Shown here: positions 11,860 through 22,388 of the stretch, one piece after another
Layout of the letters: the number at the start of each line of letters is the position of its first letter
Position numbering within the stretch: position 1 is the first letter of the stretch
Origin: Bicyclus anynana
Taxonomy: Eukaryota > Arthropoda > Insecta > Lepidoptera > Nymphalidae
NCBI RefSeq assembly: GCF_947172395.1
Contig: NC_069097.1
Location: 12,570,142 to 12,634,141 of the forward strand
DNA length: 64,000 bases
Direction of reading: 5' to 3'
Translations under genes and position numbers: made by a program
The notes under the pieces: generated by a model
What the model saw: the letters and a program-made list of their open reading frames with translations, nothing else
The model's database searches: none
What the model was told of the DNA's origin: nothing

Positions 11860-12884
11860 AGCGTCTTAAAATGTTTTGATAACAAACTGCAGTATTTAAT
11901 TACACATAATAGTCTAGATAATTATAAGTAGTGCTATTGCTACTGGCGTAGCTACTAACTGCTCAGTGCTCTCACGCAAACGCAATTAGTTACCGCTGGA
12001 GTGTCGCGCCGCACCGAGAATATAGAGCTCGCAATAAGTGCTTAATGGCTATTCTAATTCTCATTGAGCGCCACTATCTACTTTAACGAACTATCTGTAC
12101 AGCGCAGACGTGGATTCCATGATCAGTTTATAGGAATTTATATAAATTTATTATAAAACACGGCTAAAACTCACGTAATGCAACGTCGGAGTATGTCCGA
12201 CTACTTCGAAACTATACGGGGCCCTTAGTCATGAGCTGGTTCTTGCAATGCGGCACGATCCAAACTGCGAAGCGGCGACCCGGCGCGCAGCCGCTCGCAT
12301 CGTGCGTTGGGAGACGGGCTAAGTGGTGGGGTGTGAAAGTTCCGTTACACTCTCCGACGGTTTGGGCTGATGGTAGGCTTCGGCCATGGGTGGTGACTAG
12401 TTGCCACCGAAACGACTAAGAAACACTGTCTAAGGCTAAAGTCTATACCAGCACGATGTCACGTAGGAACCACTCAGTAATGACGGTAAAATAATGTACA
12501 ATACTTCTCACAAATAGTGTCTGTAGTAGTGAGATTCGAATAACGTCACTATTATTGTGGAAAATAATAGATTTTTAATAATAACTGAACATTTTAGGTT
12601 TGTGCATTTAATATAATATTATTAGTAATAATGAAAAGCGGAAAAAGACATTCGTTTTGGGAGGATTTTGAAGAAAACCCTAAACCTTCCCCTTTGACAA
12701 TACAAGAATGAATTATAATGGGGTCTTTTATTGTCGCAGGAATGTCTGTATTTTATTACCACTTATACAACTCTGAAAGTAATGGACGGCTCTGTTCCGA
12801 TGCTATCACATTCTTTGCCCTATATCTTACGGATAACGGGAAGAATTTTATGACTTTAGAAAGGATTATCTTAGTATGCTATTG
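11860..12884. other. Gene-free stretch, nothing certain
   Basis: 12180-12420 is GC-rich with GGTAGGCTTCGGCCATGGGT, reminiscent of SINE type 1 but too diverged to call. No exon. Confidence 0.35.
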
Positions 12885-13209
12885 TTCATGTTCCTACTTG
12901 CGTGAAATTTATTTTTCACATATCCAGCGGCAACTATGTTTTTTTCCGGAACAAAAGTAACCTATATGTTGCTCAATAATCTCCTCTATCTTCCAGTGCA
13001 AGCCCCAATAAAATCAGCTCAGTCGCTGTAGAGATTAGCCCGGACAAATGTTGTTTATGTACCGTACCTACTCGCGTGAAATTTATTTTACACAAATCCT
13101 GCGGGAACTGTGGATTTTTCCGAAATAAAAGTTACCTATATGTTGCTCAATAATCTCCTGCAAGCCCCAATAAAATCAGCTCAGCCGCTGCAGAGATTAG
13201 CCCGGACAA
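12885..13209. repeat. Tandem duplication of a Helitron-like segment, about 160 bp each
   Basis: CTACTTGCGTGAAATTTATT and CTACTCGCGTGAAATTTATT start two similar blocks. Both contain CCTATATGTTGCTCAATAAT and end AGATTAGCCCGGACAAATG (at about 13047 and 13208). Confidence 0.8.
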
Positions 13210-13375
13210 ATGGACAGACAGACAACATTTTGAGTAAAAGAATGTTTGTGTTTTAGTTTCTGGCAAATAACTATATGGGTAAACACAGTTGTGTTTTAAT
13301 TTTTACAAAATAGCTGTGTTTTAATTACTTTAACTAACGTCTGTGATTTCAAAATAGACGATATATAGACGATAA

Positions 13376-13430
13376 TTTATAAAATTAAAGAAATTTAAGT
13401 AAGTAATTTAAATTTCTTTAATTTTATAAA
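13376..13430. repeat. Perfect 21-bp inverted repeat
   Basis: Arms 13376-13396 and 13410-13430 (TTTATAAAATTAAAGAAATT plus T) with a 13-base spacer. Confidence 0.9.
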
Positions 13431-13453
13431 TATTCTTTATTGAAGATATAGAG

Positions 13454-13571
13454 CAGAGTTTCTCAAACTTTCGTCTCCACGAACCCCTGTTAAAATTTCC
13501 AAGTGACAGCGAACCGCTTACTACCTAATGGGAGCCCTAGGGGTTCGCGTATCCCAATTTGAGAAACCCTG
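13454..13571. mobile_element. Short hAT MITE (118 bp)
   Basis: Ends CAGAGTTTCTCAAACTTT and AATTTGAGAAACCCTG, with inner GAACCCCTGT / AGGGGTTCGC arms. Flanks ATATAGAG / ATATAGAT agree at 7 of 8 bases, an 8-bp target duplication as for hAT elements. Confidence 0.85.
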
Positions 13572-14170
13572 ATATAGATCATTAAACGTAAGTAGGTATC
13601 TTTGTCCCGGACCTACTGGGCCTTAGGCAAATCCGCCACTGGTTAGTTTTGAAGTATAATAAATATACCTACCCACTTAGTACGAAAGTTATTCGAACGT
13701 GCCTTTTCGTACTGTAATCCTGGCATTAGCTGAGTTGTGTTATTATGCTCAAAACATTCTCACTGTATTTCTTGAAAATGAAAATATATATGATTCAGAA
13801 GATATATATATTATTATACATGCATTTTTGTATGAGCTGTCTGCGCTTAAAACCGTTTCTCAACTCGTAAACAACGCTTTCTTCAAGAGATTTCTAACAG
13901 CGGAGCGGCTCTAATGGTTCCTACGCACGAGAAACCAAGTGCGTGTGTGTCAAGTAGAGAGGACCAAGCATTGTGTAGTATTTATGTTTTTTTTTTTACT
14001 GTCAAGTTACCGTGTGAGTGCAACCTCACCAGCAGGGTGATTATGTGTCTCAGTGTACCATTCAAATAATGAATCAAATTTCATTGAAATAATATGTTGA
14101 TTCATTGAAATAGCCACTTGATGTAAAATGGCGCAAACAAGATCATCTCGTTTTAATAACTATTGCTAGA
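13572..14170. other. Gene-free stretch, nothing recognised
   Basis: AT-rich, a T run near 13990, no supported exon. Confidence 0.4.
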
Positions 14171-14335
14171 CACCCACCATCCAATAAGCCCACGTGCCTG
14201 CAGCGCTAACGGCTTGGCATCCGATAAAACTGATCGTGTATTAGTCGCGATGTGCATGTATCATGGACTTGACATCATGCAGATCACGACCAATAGCAGC
14301 GATGCAAGCATGTGGGCTTATCGGAGGGTGGGTTG
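14171..14335. mobile_element. MITE with CACCCACC ends (165 bp)
   Basis: CACCCACCATCCAATAAGCC and its inverse GGGCTTATCGGAGGGTGGG form about 30-bp imperfect terminal inverted repeats. Confidence 0.75.
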
Positions 14336-14381
14336 ATAGCATATGATAGATGATCACGAATTCATTATTTACTAGAAACTA

Positions 14382-14433
14382 GTGATCACTGGAAAAGTGA
14401 AAGGATTTTTCCTTTCACTTTTCCAGTGATCAC
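14382..14433. repeat. Perfect 23-bp hairpin with 6-base loop
   Basis: GTGATCACTGGAAAAGTGAA plus AGG pairs with the run starting CCTTTCACTTTTCCAGTGAT; the loop is ATTTTT. Confidence 0.9.
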
Positions 14434-15294
14434 AGTGACTTCGAGGACGTAGCTCGATGCTCTCGACACCAAGGTACACGAGGCTCTGCAAGTCGCGAAA
14501 AGCCGAGTCACATGGCGTGACATCGTCAGGAAGCACGCTTGTGTTAGGGGTCACGACCCTCAGTAATGAGGAATACGACGCAAGGAGCAGCGTTACACCA
14601 AGATACATAATAAACCTGCAGATGTTAAGTCTATGCAGTCTAGGATGGTAACGCAGTAGCAATGGAATTACAACCCATTAATAGGAAGACTCTATACATT
14701 GGTTTCTAAATTGTTTAGTTGGTAGCATTCCAGCACGTAGATAAAGTGTTTAAGACCATAGGAAATATATAGCACTAAATGTTAGTAGAGTGGTCGAAGC
14801 GTAGACAGAGAAAACAACGTAAGTTTCTTTCTTTTAAAGTAGGCGTACACAGAGAGTTTTCGTCCACGAAAGTATCTATCTGAGTGACGGATTGACGACA
14901 GATCATTAATACAATATTATTTGACATTGACATCTGAATGCAAAAAAATATTTACTGCATTTGCAAATATTAAAAGTATTTGTACAAATTATGAAAATGT
15001 GTGGCATAATAAACATTTATAAGATGTTCATTCAGGTCCATGTCTCCTGTAAGTAATGTATTATACCTACTTCTGAATTGCCTCGGGGTCGATCGCAATG
15101 TTAAATAAAATAGTTTACAAAAAGAATTGATTTGGAAGTTTCTCCCCTACGCGTTCTACGAGAGTTTTGTTGAGACTAAGTTGAGGAGTAGTTGTCCACA
15201 GTTACGGGGAGGTTTCTGAATTAGTACGACCATTGTACAATGTGCATAGCTGTAAAGTTTTTGGTGGCATTGTACGCATGTCAGAAACCATATG

Positions 15295-15592
15295 TATACT
15301 ACAGCCTTTCTTGATGAGTACTGATTACCAACAAAGAAATTAGAAATGAAGGTAGAAAACGAATATCATTTCATAACTTATTTAGGTATTATATTATGTA
15401 TGGTTTGTGTATAAATTGTTATATAAAACATTAACCATATGTAATTGTTCTAAGCTTGTTTATCTTTATTTTCATTAATTTAAGAAGAAGTTAATTATAA
15501 TTATTATTAGATGTGAAATGACTAGTGATTTATACCCTCATTTTTAATTTGTTTGTTGGTAAACGGTACTCATCAGGAAAGGCTGTAGTATA
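15295..15592. mobile_element. Foldback MITE
   Basis: TATACTACAGCCTTTCTTGA at the left and its inverse at the right (CAGGAAAGGCTGTAGTATA) extend into about 45-bp imperfect arms including ACCAACAAA / TTTGTTGGT. Confidence 0.75.
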
Positions 15593-15778
15593 GGCACTAA
15601 CTCTTTGTATGACTGTAAGTCTAGGATGTTTACTTAATTTTATTTAATAATATGCAACTTGAAATTAATCCTGGGTTTTACTTTTGAGCTGGGTTATTTT
15701 TCCTCATAAGAAGTTAAAGTTGGTTTTGCACCCCATGTCTGAATAGTACGATATCAGCCCCGGTTCGTTGTCATTCAT

Positions 15779-15985
15779 TATTAACCCATATTCGGCTCAT
15801 TGCTGAGATCGATTCTCCTCTCATAATGAGAGGGCTTAGGCCAATAGTCCACCATGCTGACCCAATGCGGATTGGCAGACTTTACACACGCAGAGAATTA
15901 AGAAAATTCTCTCGTATGCAGGTTTCCTCACTATGTTGTACCTTCACCGTTTGAGATACGTGATATTTAATTTCCTAAAATCTTC
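15779..15985 (-). mobile_element. SINE type 2, truncated
   Basis: Tail and body present (ACCCATATTCGGCTCATTGC, TATGCAGGTTTCCTCAC); the tRNA-like head is missing. Confidence 0.8.
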
Positions 15986-16352
15986 GTTATCATTAACACC
16001 TGATAATCATCGTTACTAATTCACACTTTATCAGTTCGCTAACCTGCAGGAGCAGATTGAGGGCATATACTCCAAATCCTTTCAAGTATAACATAAAAGC
16101 CTGGCAATTATATAGGCTAATAAAACTTAGAAATACGCGTTTACGTTAGTGAAATTAACAGTATCAAACTCCCACTAGGCCCTCTGATGACTGTGTACGA
16201 TAGCCACGGCGACGTGTTGGGTGGATGTCCTGTGGAGTGTTTCTCTGTTTTTAGCCGATAGTTTCCACTTACCATCATGTGATACATCTTCTTGGTCCAT
16301 TGATTATTACTTGTGATGATGACGATTGTAATTAAGTTTATAATTGTTGCAG

Positions 16353-16511
16353 CAACAAAAGACGAGTCGGAAGCGGACGGCGAGTGCCGCGGCAGACAGA
16401 ACGGCGGCGGCGGCGCGCGCGGCAAGCTGCCGTACAACGGGTACTCGGAGGAGTGCCTCGACCGGCTGGAGCCCAACGGAAACATACCCAACGACAAGGA
16501 CTCCCATTATG
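16353..16511 (+). CDS. Eip63E: CDK14/Eip63E-like kinase, N-terminal coding exon
   Basis: The exon follows a TTGTTGCAG acceptor and ends at ATG|GTACGT. It opens with two bases of a split codon and closes with one base (phase 1), which joins the 46815 exon as GAA. It encodes about 52 residues starting TKDESEADGECRG, low in complexity (a Gly run, many Asp, Glu and Asn) and outside the kinase domain. It is far more GC-rich than the flanking sequence, and its frame fits the next exon exactly, which supports it as coding. The frame is also open upstream to an ATG at 16313 (ATGATGATG), so translation could start there without splicing, adding 13 or so hydrophobic residues; the good acceptor makes an upstream exon more likely. 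I do not recognise a domain here; N-terminal exons of this family vary and are often isoform-specific. Confidence 0.75.
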
Positions 16512-16538
16512 GTACGTACCTCATCATCACTAAGAGCC

Positions 16539-16916
16539 TAGCGGACGCTCGCGACTTCGTCCGCGAGAAATTTAGTTTTTCACAAATCCCTCGGGAACCA
16601 TGGATTTTTTCGGGATAAAAGTGTTATTCCATGCTATAATACATCTTAATATCAAATTTCAGCTAATTTGGTTAAGTAGTCGAGGCGTGAAAGAGTAACA
16701 AACATTCATATCATGAGCCTACTAGCAGACGCTTTCGACTTGGAATTTAGTTTTTCACAAATCCCTCGGGAACCATGGATTTTTCCGGGATAAAAAGTGT
16801 TACTCCATGCTATAATACATCTTAATATCAAATTTCAGCTAATTTGGTTAGGTAGTCGTGGCGTGAAAGAGTAACAAACATTCATATCATGAGCCTACTA
16901 GCGGACGCTTTCGACT
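16539..16916 (-). mobile_element. Two tandem Helitron-like copies plus a third 3' stub, in reverse
   Basis: CTAGCGGACGCTCGCGACTT at 16539, CTAGCAGACGC at 16722 and CTAGCGGACGC at 16898. The first two carry near-identical bodies (CACAAATCCCTCGGGAACCA). The array starts 27 bases after the kinase exon donor. Confidence 0.8.
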
Positions 16917-17205
16917 TCTTTACAAGTTAGCCCTTGACTACAATCTCACCTGATAGTAAGTGATGATGCAATCTAAGATGGAAGCGGGCTAACTTGTTAG
17001 GAGAAGGATGAACATCCACACTCCTTTCGGTTTCTACACGGCATCGTACCGGAACGCCAAATCGCTTGGCGGTACGTCTTTGTCGGTAGGGAGGTAACTA
17101 GCCACTAGCCAATTAAGAAAACCTCAATCGGGCCAGCCGGGGATCGAACCCAGGATCTCCGTCTTGTAAAACCACCGCGCATACCACTGCGCCACGGAGA
17201 CCGTC
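16917..17205 (-). mobile_element. SINE type 1
   Basis: From TTTACAAGTTAGCCCTTGAC to GCGCCACGGAGACCGTC. A small deletion lies after the GTAACTAGCCAC segment. The B box is read in reverse as GGGATCGAACCC. Confidence 0.9.
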
Positions 17206-18118
17206 AAAACGACGTCACAGAGACGTGCAATGGATGCCTGCTTTGGGCCGTCGCGAGTGGATATAGCTATGTACAGAGCAGAGTACCTTCAGTATTTCCG
17301 CGTATTTACTTTCCAGCGGCGCCGCATCTTTATAGCGCATCTTCCTTGCAGAGCTACATAGCTCTATATAGCAGTATTGGTGGAAACGGTCACATATTTT
17401 CACGTAGAGTACTCGTTATAGATTTCACATCTTCGCAACATAGCTGCATAGCATCTCTGGTGTAAAAGCACCCTTACATCCGAATCAGAATTCCAAAAGA
17501 ATATTGGCAATTGCGAATGAACTTTTCACTTAAAGCAAAAAGAAAAGGAATCCGACCTACGTCACAACAATATATGGCTTTATAAACAATGTCCAGGATT
17601 AAGACTTAAAAAAGAAAAACGCCTTTGACGGAGGCGGGTTGAAAATTACACCCACAACAAGCATTTTCCTCGACCTTTTTCCTTTTATTTCGCCATTTCA
17701 GCCCCACACATGTCTGGTTAAAAACTTCGCAAGAGCTGCTAAGGATTTTTTTACTCCAGTTTATTAGATAGCTACTTTAGCGTGTGATGTTGCTTGCTGC
17801 TTATAATAATGTCTCTTTTGTGTAGTGCCTTGCTTCGTTAAGTCTACGTAACGTTAAGTGTACATCAATAATGTTTACTTGCATACAAATCCGGTAATTT
17901 TTTTTTGTCAATACTGTTTGAATGTGATGATAATACGTATAAATGGCCGTTTGTTACATGTTCGCTTTATATCGTTGCTCCTATTATTATGTTTCTGTTT
18001 GATATATTGGATTTATAGACAGACAAAATATGTTGTCCTTATAGCCCCTGATGTTAAGATTCGATGCATTCTAAGATTGAAGCGTGCTTACTTAGAAGAG
18101 GTACAAGTTTATTCTAAT
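17206..18118. other. Gene-free stretch, nothing recognised
   Basis: Intron sequence without clear element ends or exon. Confidence 0.4.
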
Positions 18119-18257
18119 ACTAGCTGACCCGCGTGGTTCCCGTTCCCGCAGGAATATGGGGATAATACACTAACACTGAAAGAATTTTTCAAATCGGACC
18201 AGTAGATTAGCGCGTTCAATCAAACAAACTCTTCAGCTTTATAATATTATTATAGAT
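18119..18257 (-). mobile_element. Helitron-like element (family A), internally shortened
   Basis: ACTAGCTGACCCGCGTGGTT to AACTCTTCAGCTTTATAATA; the reverse of the family A ends. Confidence 0.75.
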
Positions 18258-18259
18258 AT

Positions 18260-18574
18260 GTCAAAATTAGCCCTTGACTACAATCTCACCTGATGGTAAG
18301 TGATGATGCAGTCTATCATGGAAGTGGGCTAATTTGTTAGGAGAAGGATGAAAATCCACACCCCTATTTGGTTTCTACACGACATCGTACCGGAACGCTA
18401 AATCGCTTGGCGGTACGTCTTTGTCGGTAGGGTAGTAACTAACTGCGGCCGAAGCCTCCCACCAGCCAGACCTGGACCAATTAAGAAAATCTCAATCGGA
18501 CCAGCCGGGGATCGTACCCAGAACCTCCGTTTTGTAAATCCACCGCGCATACCACTGCGCCACGGAGGCCGTCG
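18260..18574 (-). mobile_element. SINE type 1, near full length
   Basis: Carries the tail, the body (GGAACGCTAAATCGCTTGGC) and the tRNA head (GCGCATACCACTGCGCCACG) in reverse. Confidence 0.92.
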
Positions 18575-19010
18575 AAAGTTAAGTTACTATCAGATGTTTA
18601 CATCGACAGCGGTTTTCAAATGACTTAAACGGACATGTCTCAGCTAACTTCTGACCGCAACGCCCTAAACTTGCACAATTACACAGATTCAGCGCAAACT
18701 TTGAAGTTTGATCTTCGAAACCTCAGACATCTCGTGTGGACGTGTACCCACAACACGTGTGATATTAAACACCTTGTTACTCACCTTCTCAGTTCGTAAC
18801 TTCTGTTGCACAAACAGACCACAACACGGAGAGAGATAGATATTAGTAGTTTTAGCGTACGTTCACATTTGCGCATATAGACTAAAAGCCCTTAAAAAAA
18901 ATTACATGTCAAATGATCCAACATGAATAACGCTTAGAAGGCTGTTACTATATCAGAAAATAACTCTGAGCACTATGCCGTAATTTCTGAGCGGTACAGG
19001 TGAGTACATA

Positions 19011-19186
19011 CTAGCGGATGCCCGCAACTTCGTCCGCCCTTAGACCTCCGTAATTCGGCCCTATCGCGAAATCCGTTCTTAGTGGATACCGACTAACTAT
19101 AAACTACGTCCCTGCTAAATTTCAGCTTAGTACATCTAGCGGTTTTCGAGATTTCGTGATGAATGACCTTTTGCATTTATATGTAT
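19011..19186 (-). mobile_element. Helitron-like element (family B)
   Basis: CTAGCGGATGCCCGCAACTT through AACTATAAACTACGTCCCTG to the far end. Same body as 3245 and 40055, and as 28018 in the other orientation. Confidence 0.75.
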
Positions 19187-19396
19187 AGTAGCGGATGCCC
19201 GCGACTTCCCTACCCCTACCCTACCCGTACCCTACCCTACCTCTACCTTACGTTGAAATTTTTCCTGAATTTTCTTTGCTATAAACCTCACGGAGCCTGA
19301 GACCTTTCCAACGAATGCAAAACCGTGGAAATCGGTTCGTGCGTTCTGGAGTTATAGCGTCAGGAAGGAAAACCCGACTTATTTTTATATAGTAGA
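19187..19396 (-). mobile_element. Helitron-like element with CCCTA minisatellite
   Basis: Begins TAGCGGATGCCCGCGACTT, then a CCCTACCC/CCCTAC run, then GAACCGATTTCCAC-type sequence in reverse, ending TTTTTATATAGTAGA. The same family in the opposite orientation is at 21698. Confidence 0.75.
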
Positions 19397-19659
19397 TTGA
19401 GATTTAAACAGTAATATCTGGTCGTACAAACAAAGCTTAGTACCAATACTTATTTTTCAAAAACCATTGTGAGAATCTTTAAAGTACGTCGTTAAAATGT
19501 AAGTTGTTTTTTTATGCCAATGTGAAGAAACTCTTTGCAAGTCACTATTATTGAGTTTCTCTCACTCAAAGGTTCCGAATCCCTGAGGTATTTCTACTGG
19601 TACCGTCATTAAGCACTTCAGCGCTATTGCCTTCTTCGAGTATTTACTTGAGGAAAAGT

Positions 19660-19971
19660 CTCAGACCAATTATTGTATAGGACCTGCCTCGCTAGACGTC
19701 ACTTTTCTGTCAAAGTATATGATCAACGATCTAATGCGATTATAGAGACTGTCTCTATAGTATCGATGTTAAATAGTTGTAATCGTTTTCGTCGGTTAAA
19801 GAGCTCCGTAAAAATACCTTTTTGTGTAATTGAATTGTGTAAAAAACGGGCAAAAAAATCTGGTTTAGTATAAGATATATACCAAATCTAAGGTCGTTTT
19901 CTTCAGAAAATGACAGACAATTTTGTTCGTGACTATGAGTGCGATACAGGTCCTTCTATAATTGGTCTGAG
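19660..19971 (+). mobile_element. TIR element, family with CTCAGACCAATTAT ends, copy 1
   Basis: Ends CTCAGACCAATTATTGTATA and TATAATTGGTCTGAG. Flanks GGAAAAGT / GGAAAAAT match at 7 of 8. A second copy, in reverse, is at 50368. Confidence 0.85.
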
Positions 19972-20104
19972 GGAAAAATACATTTTGTAATTTAAAGTGC
20001 TGTTTTTTATTCTACCTTTAAAGGTTTACATTACAAAGGTGTTCAAGAAAATTTTAAGCTTTTATTTCACTGACTTATTTACATTATTTACTTTATACTA
20101 TGAA

Positions 20105-20292
20105 CTAGCGGACGCCCGCGTCTTTGTCCGCGTAGAATTTAGTTTTTCACAAATCTCGCGGGAACCATGTATTTTTCCGGGATAAAATGTAGCCTATGTG
20201 TTAATCCAGAGTAAAATCGCTTCAGTAGTAGCGGCGTTAAATAGTAACAAACAAACATCTATACAAACTTTCGCGTATATAATTAGTAAGAT
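20105..20292 (-). mobile_element. Helitron-like element (family B)
   Basis: CTAGCGGACGCCCGCGTCTT to TACAAACTTTCGCGTATATA, with CACAAATCTCGCGGGAACCA inside; close to the copies at 16539. Confidence 0.8.
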
Positions 20293-21697
20293 ATTGAATA
20301 GTATAAAGTAAGTATGCTAATTAGTTGTATCATACCGTACAATTTAATTTTAATTTTCGATTTAAAAAAGTTCTTAAAACATTTAATTTTTTCTCATTCA
20401 TGTTACCACTATTTATGTTTTTTTGCATTATACATGGTAGTTTTCTTTAGTTTTTAAATAAGAACGGTTGTAGCTTCAAATAATTATTATATTATAGCAT
20501 TTTAACACGCTTATAGTATTAGCTTCACTTGTAACTTGTATGTATGTAAGAAAATCTTGGAATGTTAATTTGACCCATTTCCCGATCTTCGATTAGGATG
20601 AAATTTTGCACAACGCTCTGAGTTCTAATGATAATGCATGACTAGCTAAAATACGTCATTACAAATCTAAGATGGTGGCCTCCCCAAGATGGCGGACTGA
20701 CTGTTTGAAATCCACCCACTTGATATGTATATCCAGTGAAAGGGTTTGCTGTCGGGAATACAAAAAAATAGTCACTTGACTTAAATCCAATATGGCGGAC
20801 AGGCTATTTGAAATGCACCCCCGTAATATGGCTATCAAGCGTGTTTTTTAGTTTTTTAAACTATTCATGTTATTAACTCTATATTTATGCGTTTTTAAAA
20901 AGCGTCATTTCGCGATGTCGCATCTGGTATTTTCTTTTTAAAATACATCAAGCATTTCGTTATGCCTTAATAGCATCGTTATGCGGTGGTTCCAGCTCCA
21001 CTAATTAGACGGCTTTGGTCCGCTATCCGGCATTTGCGGTGAATACTTGTCAATTATGGCGGATTTCATTGCAGTTATCACCTTTTATATCCCGCTACTT
21101 ACAGATACGTTTACATTTTTCGAATTATTTATTAAAGCGAATTCATTTGTAACGGAATTCATAAAAGTAGGATGTTCTCCGTTATTACGGACCATAACAC
21201 ACACCATTATAACTTTATAAATGCTCTTGAAGTAGTTTCTTACTTACTTCGACGCTTGGAAATAATTAGCCTTCTTTGAACTAAATTGCTACTATAATTG
21301 TGATACCGAGAATGTTAATTTACAAAAGAGCCGCGATGCTTACAACAATAATCGCTAAAAGTTTTATTGGTTTTTTCTCTTTCTGTCTATATTTTTGTTC
21401 GTGCCTTTGGAAACGGATATATTTTATTTATTAACATTATTAAGTTACGAGAGGAAGCGCACTACTTCGTCCGTCTGGAGTTTGTTTTTATTACTTTTGT
21501 TGTGATTTTAATAAAAAAAAAAGCCTGAAATGTTTACCAGGTTTTGCTTAATCTATGCAGGTATAGATTAAGCAAAACTACTAAAACTGATAAGATAAAA
21601 ATTTTAAAAAAGAGTTTTTTTAAGTTATTACGTCTAAAACTAATAAGTTCCCCATACTCTCTTACATATGTTTAAGATACAAATTTCTACAAATATA
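20293..21697. other. Gene-free stretch with a decayed repeat and a candidate conserved block
   Basis: 20560-20830 has two spaced copies of an (A)ATGGCGGAC...TTTGAAAT.CACCC motif, probably a decayed mobile element. 20955-21105 contains CTAATTAGACGG and ATTGCAGTTATCAC, shared with 28310-28430. 21540-21580 is a short inverted repeat (GTTTTGCTTAATCTATGCAG / TAGATTAAGCAAAAC). Confidence 0.4.
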
Positions 21698-21891
21698 TCT
21701 ATATAAAAATAAGTCGGGTTTTCCTTCCTGACGCTATAACTCCAGAAAGCACGAACCGATTTCCACAGTTTTGCATTCGTTAGGTTAGGCGTAGGTTAGG
21801 GGTAGGGTAGGGGTAGAGTAGGGGTAGGGTAGGGGTAGGGTTGAAAGTTTACATCGAGTTTCACGCGAACGAAGTCGCGGGCATCCGCTAG
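21698..21891 (+). mobile_element. Helitron-like element with GGGTAG minisatellite
   Basis: Begins TCTATATAAAAATAAGTCGG after A and ends CGGGCATCCGCTAG before T, as Helitrons do. The middle holds a degenerate GGTTAGG/GGGTAGG run. Confidence 0.8.
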
Positions 21892-21954
21892 TATATCTAT
21901 ACTTTTAGATTTGTAATCTTTGTTTTTATATGTAGATACATGTACATTACCTGT

Positions 21955-22186
21955 TGTTAATGCGCAACACCGAACACAATAACGTCAATGTCATCTGTCT
22001 ATCAAGTGCAAGTCAATTCAACGTCAACCGTCAACTGTCATTCACTACTCTGTATCTGTAATTAATTTTCACTAACTGAAAAGAAATGTACGCTTCAAAA
22101 TTAAAATCACTGAAGATAATCCTGAAATTTTATTGAAATTACACAAATTCAACCAACAAGAATAAAAAATCACATTCTCCTCAACA
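21955..22186 (+). repeat. 5' LTR of BEL/Pao element
   Basis: 232 bp, starting TGTT and ending AACA, identical to the copy at 27777 on base-by-base reading. It would carry the element's promoter; I see no clear TATA box. An AATAAA lies near its 3' end. Confidence 0.95.
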
Positions 22187-22388
22187 TTTTTGGACCTAAC
22201 GAGCTGGATTCGTCGGCGTCACGATCAAGATCAAGAAAAGAAGATCGAGTCGGGCAAATCCTTTGTTCACAATTCACTAATTCCCTCCCTTTACCGTTCT
22301 CGTTTACCCTTTTTCCGTGTTAAATTCTTATTAAAATATACTGGACTTCGCTTCTTTACTGTAAGTACTTTTATAAACCTCCATAAAA
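22187..22388 (+). promoter_or_regulatory. BEL/Pao untranslated leader with putative primer-binding site
   Basis: The primer-binding site should lie just after the LTR. TGGACCTAACGAGC at 22191 begins with the TGG expected opposite a tRNA CCA end, four bases after the LTR. I cannot name the tRNA. The rest of the 202-base leader has no convincing coding sequence; the Gag-Pol ATG at 22389 follows ACCTCCATAAAA. Confidence 0.5.

Noticed and set aside
11457..11885. 142-codon reverse-strand open frame
   Set aside because: It spans two opposing RTE fragments and reads mostly the wrong strand or frame of each.
14372..14662. Overlapping frames of 96 and 64 codons on opposite strands
   Set aside because: No recognisable family in either; the region looks like a decayed retrotransposon piece next to a hairpin, but I could not place it with confidence.
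16141..16497. 118-codon reverse-strand frame over the first kinase exon
   Set aside because: Shadow of the GC-rich plus-strand exon; the plus frame splices correctly to the rest of the kinase.
19200..19250. Interstitial telomere
   Set aside because: The CCCTA-type run is short, irregular and inside a Helitron-like element present twice, so it is part of that element.
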